This document shows, piece by piece, positions 49,029 through 59,828 of a stretch of 64,000 bases of DNA. Numbering within the stretch: position 1 is the stretch's first letter; each line of letters begins with the position of its first letter. This DNA comes from Flavobacteriaceae bacterium (GTDB taxonomy: Bacteria > Bacteroidota > Bacteroidia > Flavobacteriales > Flavobacteriaceae), in contig JAURRA010000030.1 of NCBI GenBank assembly GCA_030835825.1, positions 1-64,000 of the forward strand, in the 5' to 3' direction. Made by a program: the position numbers and the translations under genes. A model generated the notes under the pieces. That model did no database searches and had not been told where the DNA came from. It saw only the letters and a program-made list of their open reading frames with translations.

Positions 49029-49820
49029 TTATAGATCGGCAGCTTGGGCAATCATTTCGGCAACATCCATGACCTGAACCTGAGCTTCCTTTTCCTTGTT
49101 TTTAACGCCATCTGTCATCATGGTATTGCAAAAGGGGCAGCCAGCTGCAATGATATTGGCCGCAGTGTCCAAGGCTTCTTCGGTTCTTTCGATATTGATT
49201 TCCTTTTGACCACTTTCTGCCTCTTTGAACATCTGAGCGCCACCCGCACCACAGCACAAGCCGTTCTTTCGACTACGCTTCATTTCAACCAATTCGGCAT
49301 CAAGCTTTTCCAATAACAAACGAGGCGCCTCATAGACATTATTAGCACGTCCCAAATAGCATGGATCGTGAAAAGTGATACGTTTACCTTTAAACTGACC
49401 TTTTTCAACCGTAAGGCGTCCTTCTTCCAATAGAGATTTTAAAAATTGGGTGTGATGCATCACCTCATAGTTTCCACCCAATGAAGGGTATTCATTTTTG
49501 AGGGTGTTGAAACAATGCGGACAAGCTGTAACGACCTTTTTGACACTGTAGGCATTCATTACCTCAATATTTGTCATGGCCTGCATTTGGAACAAAAATT
49601 CGTTTCCCGACCGTTTAGCGGGGTCGCCGGTGCAACTTTCTTCAGTTCCTAATACCGCAAACTCAACTCCTGCCTTATTCAGAAGTTTGACAAATGCCTT
49701 AGTAATTTTTTTAGCGCGATCATCGAAACTACCCGCGCATCCGACCCAAAATAAAACCTCAGGCTGTTTGCCCTGTTGCTGAAATTCGGCCATTGTTGGT
49801 ACTTGTAGTGCTTCACTCAT
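49029..49820 (-). CDS. CCG-domain (Fe-S)-binding oxidoreductase subunit
   Basis: 263 residues with two cysteine-rich CCG domains: GCAGSFDDR with CPHCFNTLKNEYP, and FHDPCYLGRANNV with NGLCCGAGGAQMF and AAGCPFCNTMM. CCG domains bind non-cubane iron-sulfur clusters in HdrB and act in GlpC/LldE-type subunits. With the membrane subunit encoded at 50285-51595 it should form a quinone-linked oxidoreductase handling electrons of unknown origin. Separated from that gene by a small HAD-like gene, with 9 nt gaps on both sides, so the three are cotranscribed. Confidence 0.88.
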   Translation of the reverse strand: MSEALQVPTMAEFQQQGKQPEVLFWVGCAGSFDDRAKKITKAFVKLLNKAGVEFAVLGTEESCTGDPAKRSGNEFLFQMQAMTNIEVMNAYSVKKVVTACPHCFNTLKNEYPSLGGNYEVMHHTQFLKSLLEEGRLTVEKGQFKGKRITFHDPCYLGRANNVYEAPRLLLEKLDAELVEMKRSRKNGLCCGAGGAQMFKEAESGQKEINIERTEEALDTAANIIAAGCPFCNTMMTDGVKNKEKEAQVQVMDVAEMIAQAADL

Positions 49821-49829
49821 AGGTCTTTA

Positions 49830-50273
49830 TTATACTTGATCGTCAAATACCTGAATTGTCACTTCTTTAGAAACCAATTCCGTAAACTGGCCATTATATC
49901 TGGTAGCCTTAACCAAATGATTGTCAATCCAATGGTAGTTACCGCCTCTTGGTTTACCCATCAATAAACTGTGATATTTAAACCCATTTTGTTTTAGCCA
50001 AGTTTCCGTTACTTGGCGATGGTTTTCGGTTCTCGAAGTAAAGAAACAAATCAAATGACCCTCTTCATACCAGCGATTAAGTGTGTCAAGAGCATCGGGG
50101 TATAATTGAGCTGTAGCCATACGTTCTGGTTCTTCATTGGGGATATCATCGCAAATAGTACCATCGATATCAATGAGATAGTTTTTAATGTGATCTGGTA
50201 AAACAGGACTGATTTTATCGTCACCTTGTGAGGTCTCTTTTAAAAATTTATCTGCACTAGAAATGTTTGACAT
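49830..50273 (-). CDS. HAD-like phosphatase domain protein
   Basis: 147 residues. LIDIDGTICDD (about 33-43) supplies the HAD nucleophile and acid-base aspartates; CFFTSRTENH carries the motif II Thr/Ser; YHWIDN and a final VFDDQ fall where later motifs belong. I recall relatives being called phosphoheptose isomerase, which the sequence does not support because the SIS fold is absent. Substrate unknown. It is wedged between the two Fe-S subunit genes (9 and 11 nt), an insertion that seems conserved in relatives as far as I remember. Confidence 0.75.
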   Translation of the reverse strand: MSNISSADKFLKETSQGDDKISPVLPDHIKNYLIDIDGTICDDIPNEEPERMATAQLYPDALDTLNRWYEEGHLICFFTSRTENHRQVTETWLKQNGFKYHSLLMGKPRGGNYHWIDNHLVKATRYNGQFTELVSKEVTIQVFDDQV

Positions 50274-50284
50274 AAGTCTTTATT

Positions 50285-51595
50285 TTAATTGTTTTTAGAC
50301 CAATTCAATCGGTCCATTTGATTATACGGCCAGGGGGCACCATTATTTTCGATATTACCCATCATATTATTCAATTCTACTGGAGCGGCCGATTGCTCCA
50401 TGACTAAATACCTTCTCATATCCATGATAATGGACAGCGGATTGATACTTATCGGGCAGGCCTCTACACAGGCATTACATGATGTGCAGGCCCAAAGTTC
50501 TTCTGTACTGATGTAATCTCCTAACAACTGCTTACCGTCGTCCTTAAAGCTTCCATTATTGGCATCTATGTTCGCCCCAATGTCTTGAATACGATCTCTG
50601 GTGTCCATCATGATTTTTCTTGGCGACAAAAGTTTTCCTGTTTGATTAGCAGGACATTCAGATGTACACCGTCCGCATTCTGTGCAAGAATAGGCATTTA
50701 GTAATTGAAGCCAATTTAAGTCTGTGGCATCACTAGCACCAAATTTGTCTGGAATGGCATGAGGGTCCTCTGAAGACGTGGCGTAGGGATTTGCATTGGG
50801 ATCCAACATAAGTTTAACCTCCTTAGTCACGGCATCCATATTATCAAGTTGCCCTTTGGGATTGACTGCACCATAGTAAACATTGGGAAAGGCTAACAAG
50901 ATGTGGAGATGCTTCGAATAGTATAAATAGTTTAAAAAGATAAGAATACCTCCAATATGCACCCACCATGCCACTCTTTCGATCATGTGAAGTGTTGACT
51001 CCGAGAAGCCTGAAAACCAAGTTGCTATAAATTGACTTATAACATTTCCAGAATTCATTTCCTGAAAAGTTACATCCGTGGCATTCATCACTAAAAACAA
51101 AACCATCAAGACGACTTCAAAATATAAAATCAAATTCGCGTCCTGTTTGGGCCACCCTTTCATTTCAGGATTTAAGAAACGAGCGATTCTTTGAACATTT
51201 CTACGCCACCAAAATACCACAACAGCCAACAGAACTAAAACTGCTAATATCTCGAAAGCCCCAATGAGCAAACCATAAGCTTGTCCTATACCCGATAAAA
51301 TCCGATGTGTCCCCAGCAGACCATCAATGATTATTTCTAGTACTTCAATGTTGATGATGATAAAACCAAGATAAACAACAATATGAAGTAAGCCAGAAAC
51401 AGGTCGACTTACCAATTTACTTTGACCTAAGGCAATCATCAGAAGATTCTTTAGGCGTTCTTTTTTTGAGTCGGATATTTCCAGATCTTTTCCTAAGGCG
51501 ATATTTCGCCTTATTTTACCAATATTCCTGGCGAAAAAAAGCACTCCAGAAAGAAGAAGTACAGCAAAAACAATGTTTGGCAAATACTCCATCAT
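50285..51595 (-). CDS. Membrane 4Fe-4S oxidoreductase subunit (HdrC/NarI-like)
   Basis: 436 residues. The N-terminal half has five or six transmembrane helices (about 5-22, 65-85, 105-130, 155-175, 205-230) resembling the NarI-type cytochrome b/quinone subunit. The C-terminal half has two [4Fe-4S] motifs, CTECGRCTSECPANQTGK and CTSCNACVEACPISINPL. Together with the CCG subunit it looks like a membrane heterodisulfide-reductase/GlpC-like complex passing electrons to or from the quinone pool. Partner donor or acceptor unknown. It overlaps the MlaD-like gene by 4 nt. Confidence 0.87.
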   Translation of the reverse strand: MMEYLPNIVFAVLLLSGVLFFARNIGKIRRNIALGKDLEISDSKKERLKNLLMIALGQSKLVSRPVSGLLHIVVYLGFIIINIEVLEIIIDGLLGTHRILSGIGQAYGLLIGAFEILAVLVLLAVVVFWWRRNVQRIARFLNPEMKGWPKQDANLILYFEVVLMVLFLVMNATDVTFQEMNSGNVISQFIATWFSGFSESTLHMIERVAWWVHIGGILIFLNYLYYSKHLHILLAFPNVYYGAVNPKGQLDNMDAVTKEVKLMLDPNANPYATSSEDPHAIPDKFGASDATDLNWLQLLNAYSCTECGRCTSECPANQTGKLLSPRKIMMDTRDRIQDIGANIDANNGSFKDDGKQLLGDYISTEELWACTSCNACVEACPISINPLSIIMDMRRYLVMEQSAAPVELNNMMGNIENNGAPWPYNQMDRLNWSKNN

Positions 51596-52560
51596 TCGTC
51601 TTTATTAAGCTCTAGTGTGTTATTTTTTTTTAAATCGTATGATTTCGGGCGCTTGCCAAAAATTGAAAAATGGACATATCGTTTAGGGTTCAATTTCATG
51701 TCTTGCAACAAAGCTTTTAGTTGAGCGGTCGCGCCATCAATATTTTCATACAGCTGGTCGTCCTTTAAAAGTTTACCTACCGAGCCCTCCCCTTTTTCGA
51801 TATCTTCTAACAAAGCACTGACCGCTTCTAGAGAACTGTTTAGCCTATTTATAGTTCCAGCAAAATCAGCTTGCGTAAGTGTATCTGAAATTGACAACAA
51901 GTTTTTTGAAAATTGCTCAGCATTATCAAACGTTTGGGCCACCTTGGAGGAATTATCCCGTAACATGGATTCAGCGGAGCTCGTTAACATTTGAATACCC
52001 GATAGAGTACTATCTAATTTGGCAACACTGCTTCTTAAATGATTTTTAGTTCTATCGTCAAAAATGTCGTTGACATTCTTCAACAAATTATCGGCACTAA
52101 CCATCATGGCCTCGATTTTCTCTTGAAGAGGCGTTAATCTTTGATTGACCAATTCTGTCAAACCATCCTTGACCTCAGAGGTCAAAGTATCTCCGCTAAC
52201 CGCGGGCCTAGCGCCATCATTTGCAAAGATTATGGCTACAGCTTTTCCACCTATCAAACCAGTCTCGTAGATTTGAGCTTTTGAGTTTTTAGAAAATTCA
52301 ACATCATCTTGAATTAATAATGTGAGTTGCACATTCTGTCCATCTGGTGTTAATTCCATACCCACAACGCTGCCAACATTAAATCCATTGACTGTGATAG
52401 GAGCAGATTTGGTGAGTCCCTCAACACTGGCATAGGTCGCATAAAAGGTCCTTGATCCAATCAAAAGGTTTTGACCATTTAAATAATTAAACAAAAATAT
52501 AAAGAGTAGGATTCCTGTGAGGACAACTACGGCAGTTTTAATTTCTTTGGTAAACTTCAA
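51592..52560 (-). CDS. MlaD-like MCE-domain protein
   Basis: 322 residues. An N-terminal membrane anchor (about 9-27) is followed by the MCE domain (about 35-115), with FYATYASVEGLTKSAPITVNG and VGMELTP typical of MlaD. A long helical region (about 125-300) is rich in Leu/Ser and likely forms the oligomeric tunnel or coiled coil. MCE proteins carry phospholipids between inner and outer membranes; the MlaE and MlaF partners are not encoded here. It follows the amidase by 36 nt. Confidence 0.88.
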   Translation of the reverse strand: MKFTKEIKTAVVVLTGILLFIFLFNYLNGQNLLIGSRTFYATYASVEGLTKSAPITVNGFNVGSVVGMELTPDGQNVQLTLLIQDDVEFSKNSKAQIYETGLIGGKAVAIIFANDGARPAVSGDTLTSEVKDGLTELVNQRLTPLQEKIEAMMVSADNLLKNVNDIFDDRTKNHLRSSVAKLDSTLSGIQMLTSSAESMLRDNSSKVAQTFDNAEQFSKNLLSISDTLTQADFAGTINRLNSSLEAVSALLEDIEKGEGSVGKLLKDDQLYENIDGATAQLKALLQDMKLNPKRYVHFSIFGKRPKSYDLKKNNTLELNKDE

Positions 52561-52596
52561 AAGTACTGATTTTGCTTGCTAAGTTAGGTATAAATT

Positions 52597-53703
52597 TTAA
52601 TTCTTCGAAGCTTCAATAGCCTCCTTAATAGGAATTTTTACGCCCCGATCAAAAGCTACTATAAAAGCCTCGAGATAACCTTTTTGTTGCACCATTTTTT
52701 GCTGATTTACTGCATCTGAATAGGACGATGATGCCCCATAGAAATACCGGTATAATTTATTCGACTCTTCAACCGTAACCCCCTCTAGACCGTTGAAATT
52801 ACGTGCTTTGGTTTTCATTTTCCTTGAACCGGATGCTATCTGCACCTTAAAGACAATATTAGGCTGAATTTTCTTTTGATCTGTCTTATCAACGGCAGCA
52901 ACAATAGGTTCAGAATCAACAAAATAATCCATCTCCGATCTGTAGGTAAGAATGGCGTCAGCTATACTAGATGCCATTTTCATTTGACCAACTTTGCTGT
53001 TTAAGAATGGTCCCTCTTCATTATTGGTCAAAAAGCCCAATTCGACCAGCACACTGGGCATGTAGGTATTGTGCAATACCCAAAAATTACTCTGCTTCAC
53101 GCCACGGCTTTTTCTTTTCACCTTGTTTACAAAGTTTGACTCAATCAACTCAGCTAAACGTATACTCAAATCGATAAAGTCCTCTTGCATTAGTGATAGA
53201 CCAATCAAGGATTCGGGTGAGTTTGGATCGAATCCCTCGTAATTCTTCTCGTAATTTTCCTCTAAGAAAATGACCTCATTTTCTTTTTTAGCTACCTCAA
53301 AATTTCTAGCGTTACTGGCTGGGCCAATGACAAAAGTCTCTGAACCACTGGCTTGAGAGGAATGGGAGTTACAGTGAATAGAAACAAAAAGATCGGCATC
53401 AACACTATTAGCCACTTTTGGACGATAGTATAAATCTACTGCCACGTTGGATTTCCTTGTGTACGACACCTCAATACCACTGTTCTCCTCCAAAATCTTT
53501 CCTACCTCAAGAGCTACACTAAGCGATATTATGGCCTCTTTATAACCATTTCCGATATTCCCTGGATCTTTACCACCATGGCCTGGATCTAATACAACCT
53601 TAAACTTCTCGTTTTGCGAAAACATAGCCGGCGCAAAGAGCAGGCAACAACAACAGATCGTTGTTGGCATTAAAATTGAAGAAAGAAAGGTCTTTAAAGT
53701 CAT
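52597..53703 (-). CDS. N-acetylmuramoyl-L-alanine amidase with SPOR-like tail
   Basis: 368 residues. A signal peptide (about 1-29, ending MFSQ) precedes an Amidase_3 domain: KVVLDPGHGGKDPG, GYKEAIISLSV, FVSIHCNS and SVLVELGFL give the zinc ligands (His, Glu, His) and the catalytic Glu. A linker leads to a SPOR-like C-terminus (about 285-368; FKVQIASGSRKM and YRYFYGASSSYSDA), which would bind denuded glycan at the septum. It cleaves the amide bond between MurNAc and the stem peptide during daughter-cell separation. It diverges from the LptD-like gene and heads the long minus-strand run. Confidence 0.92.
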   Translation of the reverse strand: MTLKTFLSSILMPTTICCCCLLFAPAMFSQNEKFKVVLDPGHGGKDPGNIGNGYKEAIISLSVALEVGKILEENSGIEVSYTRKSNVAVDLYYRPKVANSVDADLFVSIHCNSHSSQASGSETFVIGPASNARNFEVAKKENEVIFLEENYEKNYEGFDPNSPESLIGLSLMQEDFIDLSIRLAELIESNFVNKVKRKSRGVKQSNFWVLHNTYMPSVLVELGFLTNNEEGPFLNSKVGQMKMASSIADAILTYRSEMDYFVDSEPIVAAVDKTDQKKIQPNIVFKVQIASGSRKMKTKARNFNGLEGVTVEESNKLYRYFYGASSSYSDAVNQQKMVQQKGYLEAFIVAFDRGVKIPIKEAIEASKN

Positions 53704-53755
53704 TAATGAAATTTGTTAAAGGTATAGGCCACAAACATTAGAACAAAAATATACG

Positions 53756-53763
53756 TAACTTTG
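53756..53763 (+). promoter_or_regulatory. -7 box for the LptD-like gene
   Basis: TAACTTTG, full TAnnTTTG match, 46 nt before the TTG start at 53810. On the opposite strand a one-mismatch box TACCTTTA (53717-53724) serves the amidase, 13 nt before its ATG. Confidence 0.4.
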
Positions 53764-53809
53764 CGTAGTCAAAAATCAGACCGTTTCTACAAAAATACAG
53801 CAATAAACA

Positions 53810-56467
53810 TTGTCAACAAACGCTACTTACTGCTTTCGTGTACTGATTTTTACAGTTTTTATAAACAGTTTTGCACAAACCTCACCCGATTCAAAACCAC
53901 TTGAAACGGTTCGCGACACCATCCGTCTGGATAGCGTTAGTGTCCCAACAGACTCCATTATCAAAAAGCCAGAAAGCGCCCTGGAAGGCATTTTAACTTA
54001 TAACGCCAAAGACATCACCTCAATTAATACCAAGAAAAAAACCATTTACCTCTACAATCAAGCTGATATGACCTACAAAGACATGTCGATAAAGGCTGGG
54101 GTAATTACGATCAATTACGAAACAAATGAGGTTAACGCTGGAAGAATAAAAGACAGTTTGGGGAATTACTCCCAGGCACCTGTCTTTACTCAGGGTGGTG
54201 ATGTGATAGAACCCGATTCAATTCGATTCAATTTTACTACAAAAAAGGCTTTGATATGGAATTCAAAAACCGAACAAAGCGGTGGGAACATTTTGGCCGA
54301 ACTGACTAAAAAAGTGAATGACTCATTACTTTTTATCAATCGGGGGAAATTCACCACATCGACCGATTCAGAGGATCCTGAGTACTACTTTTTGATGAGA
54401 AAGTTCAAGGCGGTGCCCGGCAAAAAAGTCGTTGCGGGTTGGACGAATATGTATATCTACAATGTGCCGACCCCAATAGGTGTTCCTTTTGCTTTTTTCC
54501 CGCTGACAAATAAACGCAGTTCTGGTGTCATTGTACCCTCCTTTGGAGAGCAAGCAGAACGGGGTTATTTTCTCCAAAATGGCGGCTATTATTTTGCTGT
54601 GAACGATTATTTAGATTTAGCAGTAGTTGGAGATTATTATACTAATGGCAGCTACGGACTGCGTGTGGATAATCAATACAACAAACGTTATAAATTTAAT
54701 GGTAACTTGAGTTTTAGATTTGAAAATTTAATCACAAGTGAAAAAGGCTTTCCTGATTATTCAAAATCAAATATTTACAATCTCCGATGGTCTCACAACA
54801 AGGATTCTAAATCGAATCCCAATTCCCGTTTTTCGGCCTCCGTCAATATTGGTAGCAGTACTTATTTTAGGGAGTCGATCAATCAATTGAATATTTCGAG
54901 TGCCTTAAACAATACTTTGGCCTCGTCGATTTCCTATTCCAAGTCATTTCCTGGTGAGCCTGCGGTGAATGTAAGTTTGACAGCAACCCATTCTCAGAAC
55001 ACCAACACCCAGCAAATCAATTTAACACTACCTACCTTTCAAGGTAGTGTAGGCAGAATGTTTCCTTTTGCCCCTAAAAATGGTGGTAAAAAAGGTATTT
55101 TACAGAATATTCAGTTTCAATATAACGTCAGAGGTGAGCAGCGCATTCAAACCACAGATTCACTATTTCTGAAAAAGGAAATGTTTGACAATGCCAAAAA
55201 AGGCATGCAGCACACCATACCACTATCCACTAACTTTAAAATTCTAAAGCACCTCAGTGTAAGTACCAGTACAAATTTTCAAGAAAATTGGACTTTCGAA
55301 ACCATTTCCAAATCTTTTGACCAAGAGACACAAACCGTGGTGACCACGCCCATTCAAGGTTTTGATGCTTTTAGAACTTACAATTTCAGTACGGGTATTG
55401 GAACTACTGTTTATGGCATGTTCCCCTTCAAGGAGAGTTCTAAGATAGAAGCAATTCGTCATGTGGTTAGACCGTCCATTAGCTACAACATAAATCCTTC
55501 ATTTGACCAATATTACGACACCTATGAAGTCATAGATGCCGATGGCAATACCACTGCCGATGTTGAATATACCCGTTTTGAAGGCTCAATGTTTGGATCG
55601 CCAAGTAACAGATATTCGAGCTCAATAGGATTTTCACTGGGGAATAATATTGAGGCCAAAGTGCGCTCCAAAGATAGTACCGAAGTGGAATCCAAAAAAA
55701 TTGTGATTTTAAACAGTTTGAATTTCAGCACCAATTATAATTTGTCAGCAGATTCTCTCAATCTCAGCCCAGTGAATATGACAGGTAGTACACAGCTGTT
55801 TAATAAAGAGTTGAATTTAAATTTCGGTGCCACCTTCGATCCATATGCCCTCGACCAAAACAACAAGAAAATCAACACCTTCAATATCAGCAATGGTGGT
55901 GGTTTGTTTAGAATGACAAGTGCCAACGTCAGCATGAGTTATAATTTAAAAGGCGGTCAATCCAAAGACTCTGAAGGTACTTCGGGAAGCCGCAGCCAAT
56001 CTGAAACAGTAAGAAATGGCGGAAGAGATGATGATTTATTTGGGCGGGCCGAGGATTTTGCGGACAGGCGATTTTCTGAGGACGACGGAGCTGATAGCGT
56101 CGAAGCATCTGAAGAAAACGATTTGTTTACGTACACCATTCCTTGGAATCTTCGGGTTTCTTATGCCATGAATTATGCTAACAGTATAGGGCAAAGAGAA
56201 ATTTCGTCGCATTCTCTAATGTTTTCAGGCGATATTGAAATATCACCCAGATGGCGCGTAGGCGCTTCGTCAGGATATGACCTAAAAAACACAGGGTTTA
56301 CATTCACCCAACTGCGATTTGAAAGGGATTTATTGTCCTGGCGTATGAACTTTTCGTGGGTACCTTTCAGCACCTATAAACAATGGAATTTTTTCATTGG
56401 CATCAAATCGGGTATATTGAGCGATATTAAATACGACAAACGCCGCCAAAGAGACCAACAGTTATAA
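53810..56467 (+). CDS. lptD: LptD-like outer-membrane LPS assembly protein
   Basis: 885 residues. The start must be the TTG at 53810: a stop lies two codons upstream and no in-frame ATG precedes the signal peptide (VLIFTVFINSFA, cleaved before QT). An OstA/LptA-like jellyroll follows (about 55-130, with LYNQADMTYKDMSIKAGVITINYE). The rest is a large beta-barrel (about 200-885) with alternating aromatic strands and PTPIGVPFAFFPL at the junction. It would insert lipopolysaccharide into the outer membrane. An Asp/Glu/Ser-rich loop near 735-770 is unusual. RidA follows after 11 nt. Confidence 0.88.
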   Translation: MSTNATYCFRVLIFTVFINSFAQTSPDSKPLETVRDTIRLDSVSVPTDSIIKKPESALEGILTYNAKDITSINTKKKTIYLYNQADMTYKDMSIKAGVITINYETNEVNAGRIKDSLGNYSQAPVFTQGGDVIEPDSIRFNFTTKKALIWNSKTEQSGGNILAELTKKVNDSLLFINRGKFTTSTDSEDPEYYFLMRKFKAVPGKKVVAGWTNMYIYNVPTPIGVPFAFFPLTNKRSSGVIVPSFGEQAERGYFLQNGGYYFAVNDYLDLAVVGDYYTNGSYGLRVDNQYNKRYKFNGNLSFRFENLITSEKGFPDYSKSNIYNLRWSHNKDSKSNPNSRFSASVNIGSSTYFRESINQLNISSALNNTLASSISYSKSFPGEPAVNVSLTATHSQNTNTQQINLTLPTFQGSVGRMFPFAPKNGGKKGILQNIQFQYNVRGEQRIQTTDSLFLKKEMFDNAKKGMQHTIPLSTNFKILKHLSVSTSTNFQENWTFETISKSFDQETQTVVTTPIQGFDAFRTYNFSTGIGTTVYGMFPFKESSKIEAIRHVVRPSISYNINPSFDQYYDTYEVIDADGNTTADVEYTRFEGSMFGSPSNRYSSSIGFSLGNNIEAKVRSKDSTEVESKKIVILNSLNFSTNYNLSADSLNLSPVNMTGSTQLFNKELNLNFGATFDPYALDQNNKKINTFNISNGGGLFRMTSANVSMSYNLKGGQSKDSEGTSGSRSQSETVRNGGRDDDLFGRAEDFADRRFSEDDGADSVEASEENDLFTYTIPWNLRVSYAMNYANSIGQREISSHSLMFSGDIEISPRWRVGASSGYDLKNTGFTFTQLRFERDLLSWRMNFSWVPFSTYKQWNFFIGIKSGILSDIKYDKRRQRDQQL

Positions 56468-56478
56468 TAGTTTCAATC

Positions 56479-56859
56479 ATGAAAAAAGCAATCATTTCGA
56501 GCCGTGCACCTCAACCTATCGGACCTTATAATCAGGCTATTCTAAAAGGTGATACCCTTTATATGTCCGGACAAATTGCCATGCATCCTGATACGAACGT
56601 ATTAGTTTTAGATAATATACAGTCTGAAACACATCAAGTGATGACCAATATAAAGGCTGTCCTAGAAGCTGCAGAAATGGGTATGGAGCACATAGTGAAA
56701 ACCACTATATTTCTCAGAACAATGGAAGATTTTGCCGCCGTTAATGAGATCTATGCTACCTACTTTAAAAACAGTGTAGCTCCTGCTCGCGAAACTGTGG
56801 CTGTAGTTGGCTTACCTAAAAACGTCAATATAGAAATCAGCGCCATTGCGGTGCGTTAA
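56479..56859 (+). CDS. ridA: RidA-family 2-iminobutanoate/2-iminopropanoate deaminase
   Basis: 126 residues, the normal length. SSRAPQPIGPYNQAILKGDTLYMSGQI at the N-terminus, NIKAVLEAAEMGMEHIVKTTIFL and the signature PARETVAVVGLPKNVNIEISAIA with the substrate-binding Arg (in ARETVAV). It hydrolyses reactive enamine/imine intermediates from serine and threonine metabolism. Cytoplasmic trimer. Its stop shares TTAA with the stop of the BadF-type kinase on the other strand. Confidence 0.94.
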   Translation: MKKAIISSRAPQPIGPYNQAILKGDTLYMSGQIAMHPDTNVLVLDNIQSETHQVMTNIKAVLEAAEMGMEHIVKTTIFLRTMEDFAAVNEIYATYFKNSVAPARETVAVVGLPKNVNIEISAIAVR

Positions 56860-57731
56860 TCTTTGCTGTTTGCAAGTTTATTGACGTGGTATCTGATGAG
56901 ACCTTCTATAGGTCGTCGCTCAAACACACCCACTTTGAAACCCATTTCCTCACCAACTGCTCGAATTTCTTCTTGAGCGAAAAAGGCTATTGATCCGGCA
57001 AAGTGAACAGGACAATCTTGCAAGTGCTCTTTGAATTGAAAAATCATTGTATTGGCAAACTCACGAATACCCGACTTAATTAATTCCTCAATATATTCAG
57101 ATTCTTTGTTCAAAAACATGAATTCAGCGAAAGACGCTAGGTATGCATTGGGATTAGGTTTTTTGTACAACTTGGCCTTGATAACATCCGAATCAAGGTC
57201 ATAACGCTCTGAAAATGAAATTTTTAGATTTTCGGGCATCAATGAAAAGTAGTAATCTCTTAACAATCTACGGCCAAAATAATTCCCAGAAGCATCGTCC
57301 ATTACCGCATAACCAAGAGATGTTACACGTTGATCCAATGTTTTTCCATCAAAAAAGCTACAATTCGATCCCGTCCCGAGAATGCAAATGACTGCTGGTT
57401 TCATTTCAGCACCTACCGCGGCGTATGCCGCAGCAAAGGTATCCTCTTTAACATCCACAACCGCATTGGGAAAATACTCCTCCAAGACCTCTTTGAGCAT
57501 TCTGGATGGCTTAGCTGTTCCGCAGCCCGCACCATAGAAGTAAACATGAGTTGCCTTTTCACGTTCGGCCGCCATCACTTTGTTTTTAGCAATGGTGGAT
57601 CTTAATTTTGGTCGAACCAAAATGGCTGGGTTTAATCCTTTAGTTCTTTGTTTCTCAAACAAAGGAGTACCCTTGTCATCTACGAGCAACCAATCACACT
57701 TGGTTGAGCCACTATCTGCAACAACTATCAC
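56856..57731 (-). CDS. BadF/BadG-type N-acetylglucosamine kinase-like ATPase
   Basis: 291 residues of the ASKHA superfamily. VVADSGSTKCDWLLVDDKG is the phosphate-1 motif, CILGTGSNCSFFDG the phosphate-2 region, and VHFAGSIAFFAQEEI the adenosine motif. The family includes GlcNAc kinases and 2-hydroxyacyl-CoA dehydratase activators; the absence of Fe-S cysteines favours a sugar kinase. It follows gapA by 10 nt in the pfkA-gapA unit, consistent with feeding amino sugars from cell-wall recycling into glycolysis (inference). Confidence 0.82.
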   Translation of the reverse strand: MIVVADSGSTKCDWLLVDDKGTPLFEKQRTKGLNPAILVRPKLRSTIAKNKVMAAEREKATHVYFYGAGCGTAKPSRMLKEVLEEYFPNAVVDVKEDTFAAAYAAVGAEMKPAVICILGTGSNCSFFDGKTLDQRVTSLGYAVMDDASGNYFGRRLLRDYYFSLMPENLKISFSERYDLDSDVIKAKLYKKPNPNAYLASFAEFMFLNKESEYIEELIKSGIREFANTMIFQFKEHLQDCPVHFAGSIAFFAQEEIRAVGEEMGFKVGVFERRPIEGLIRYHVNKLANSKD

Positions 57732-57741
57732 AGTGCAAAGA

Positions 57742-59750
<2,009 letters not shown>

Positions 59751-59765
59751 ATTTTTATTGAGAAG

Positions 59766-59773
59766 CAAATTTA
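59766..59773 (-). promoter_or_regulatory. -7 box for pfkA
   Basis: TAAATTTG on the minus strand, 15 nt before the ATG at 59750 and overlapping the rejected TTG start. No clear -33. Confidence 0.45.
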
Positions 59774-59828
59774 ATAAACTTAAGCTTTAACGGAATGTAT
59801 AGTGTCATTTATTTTCTAATACGCTGCA

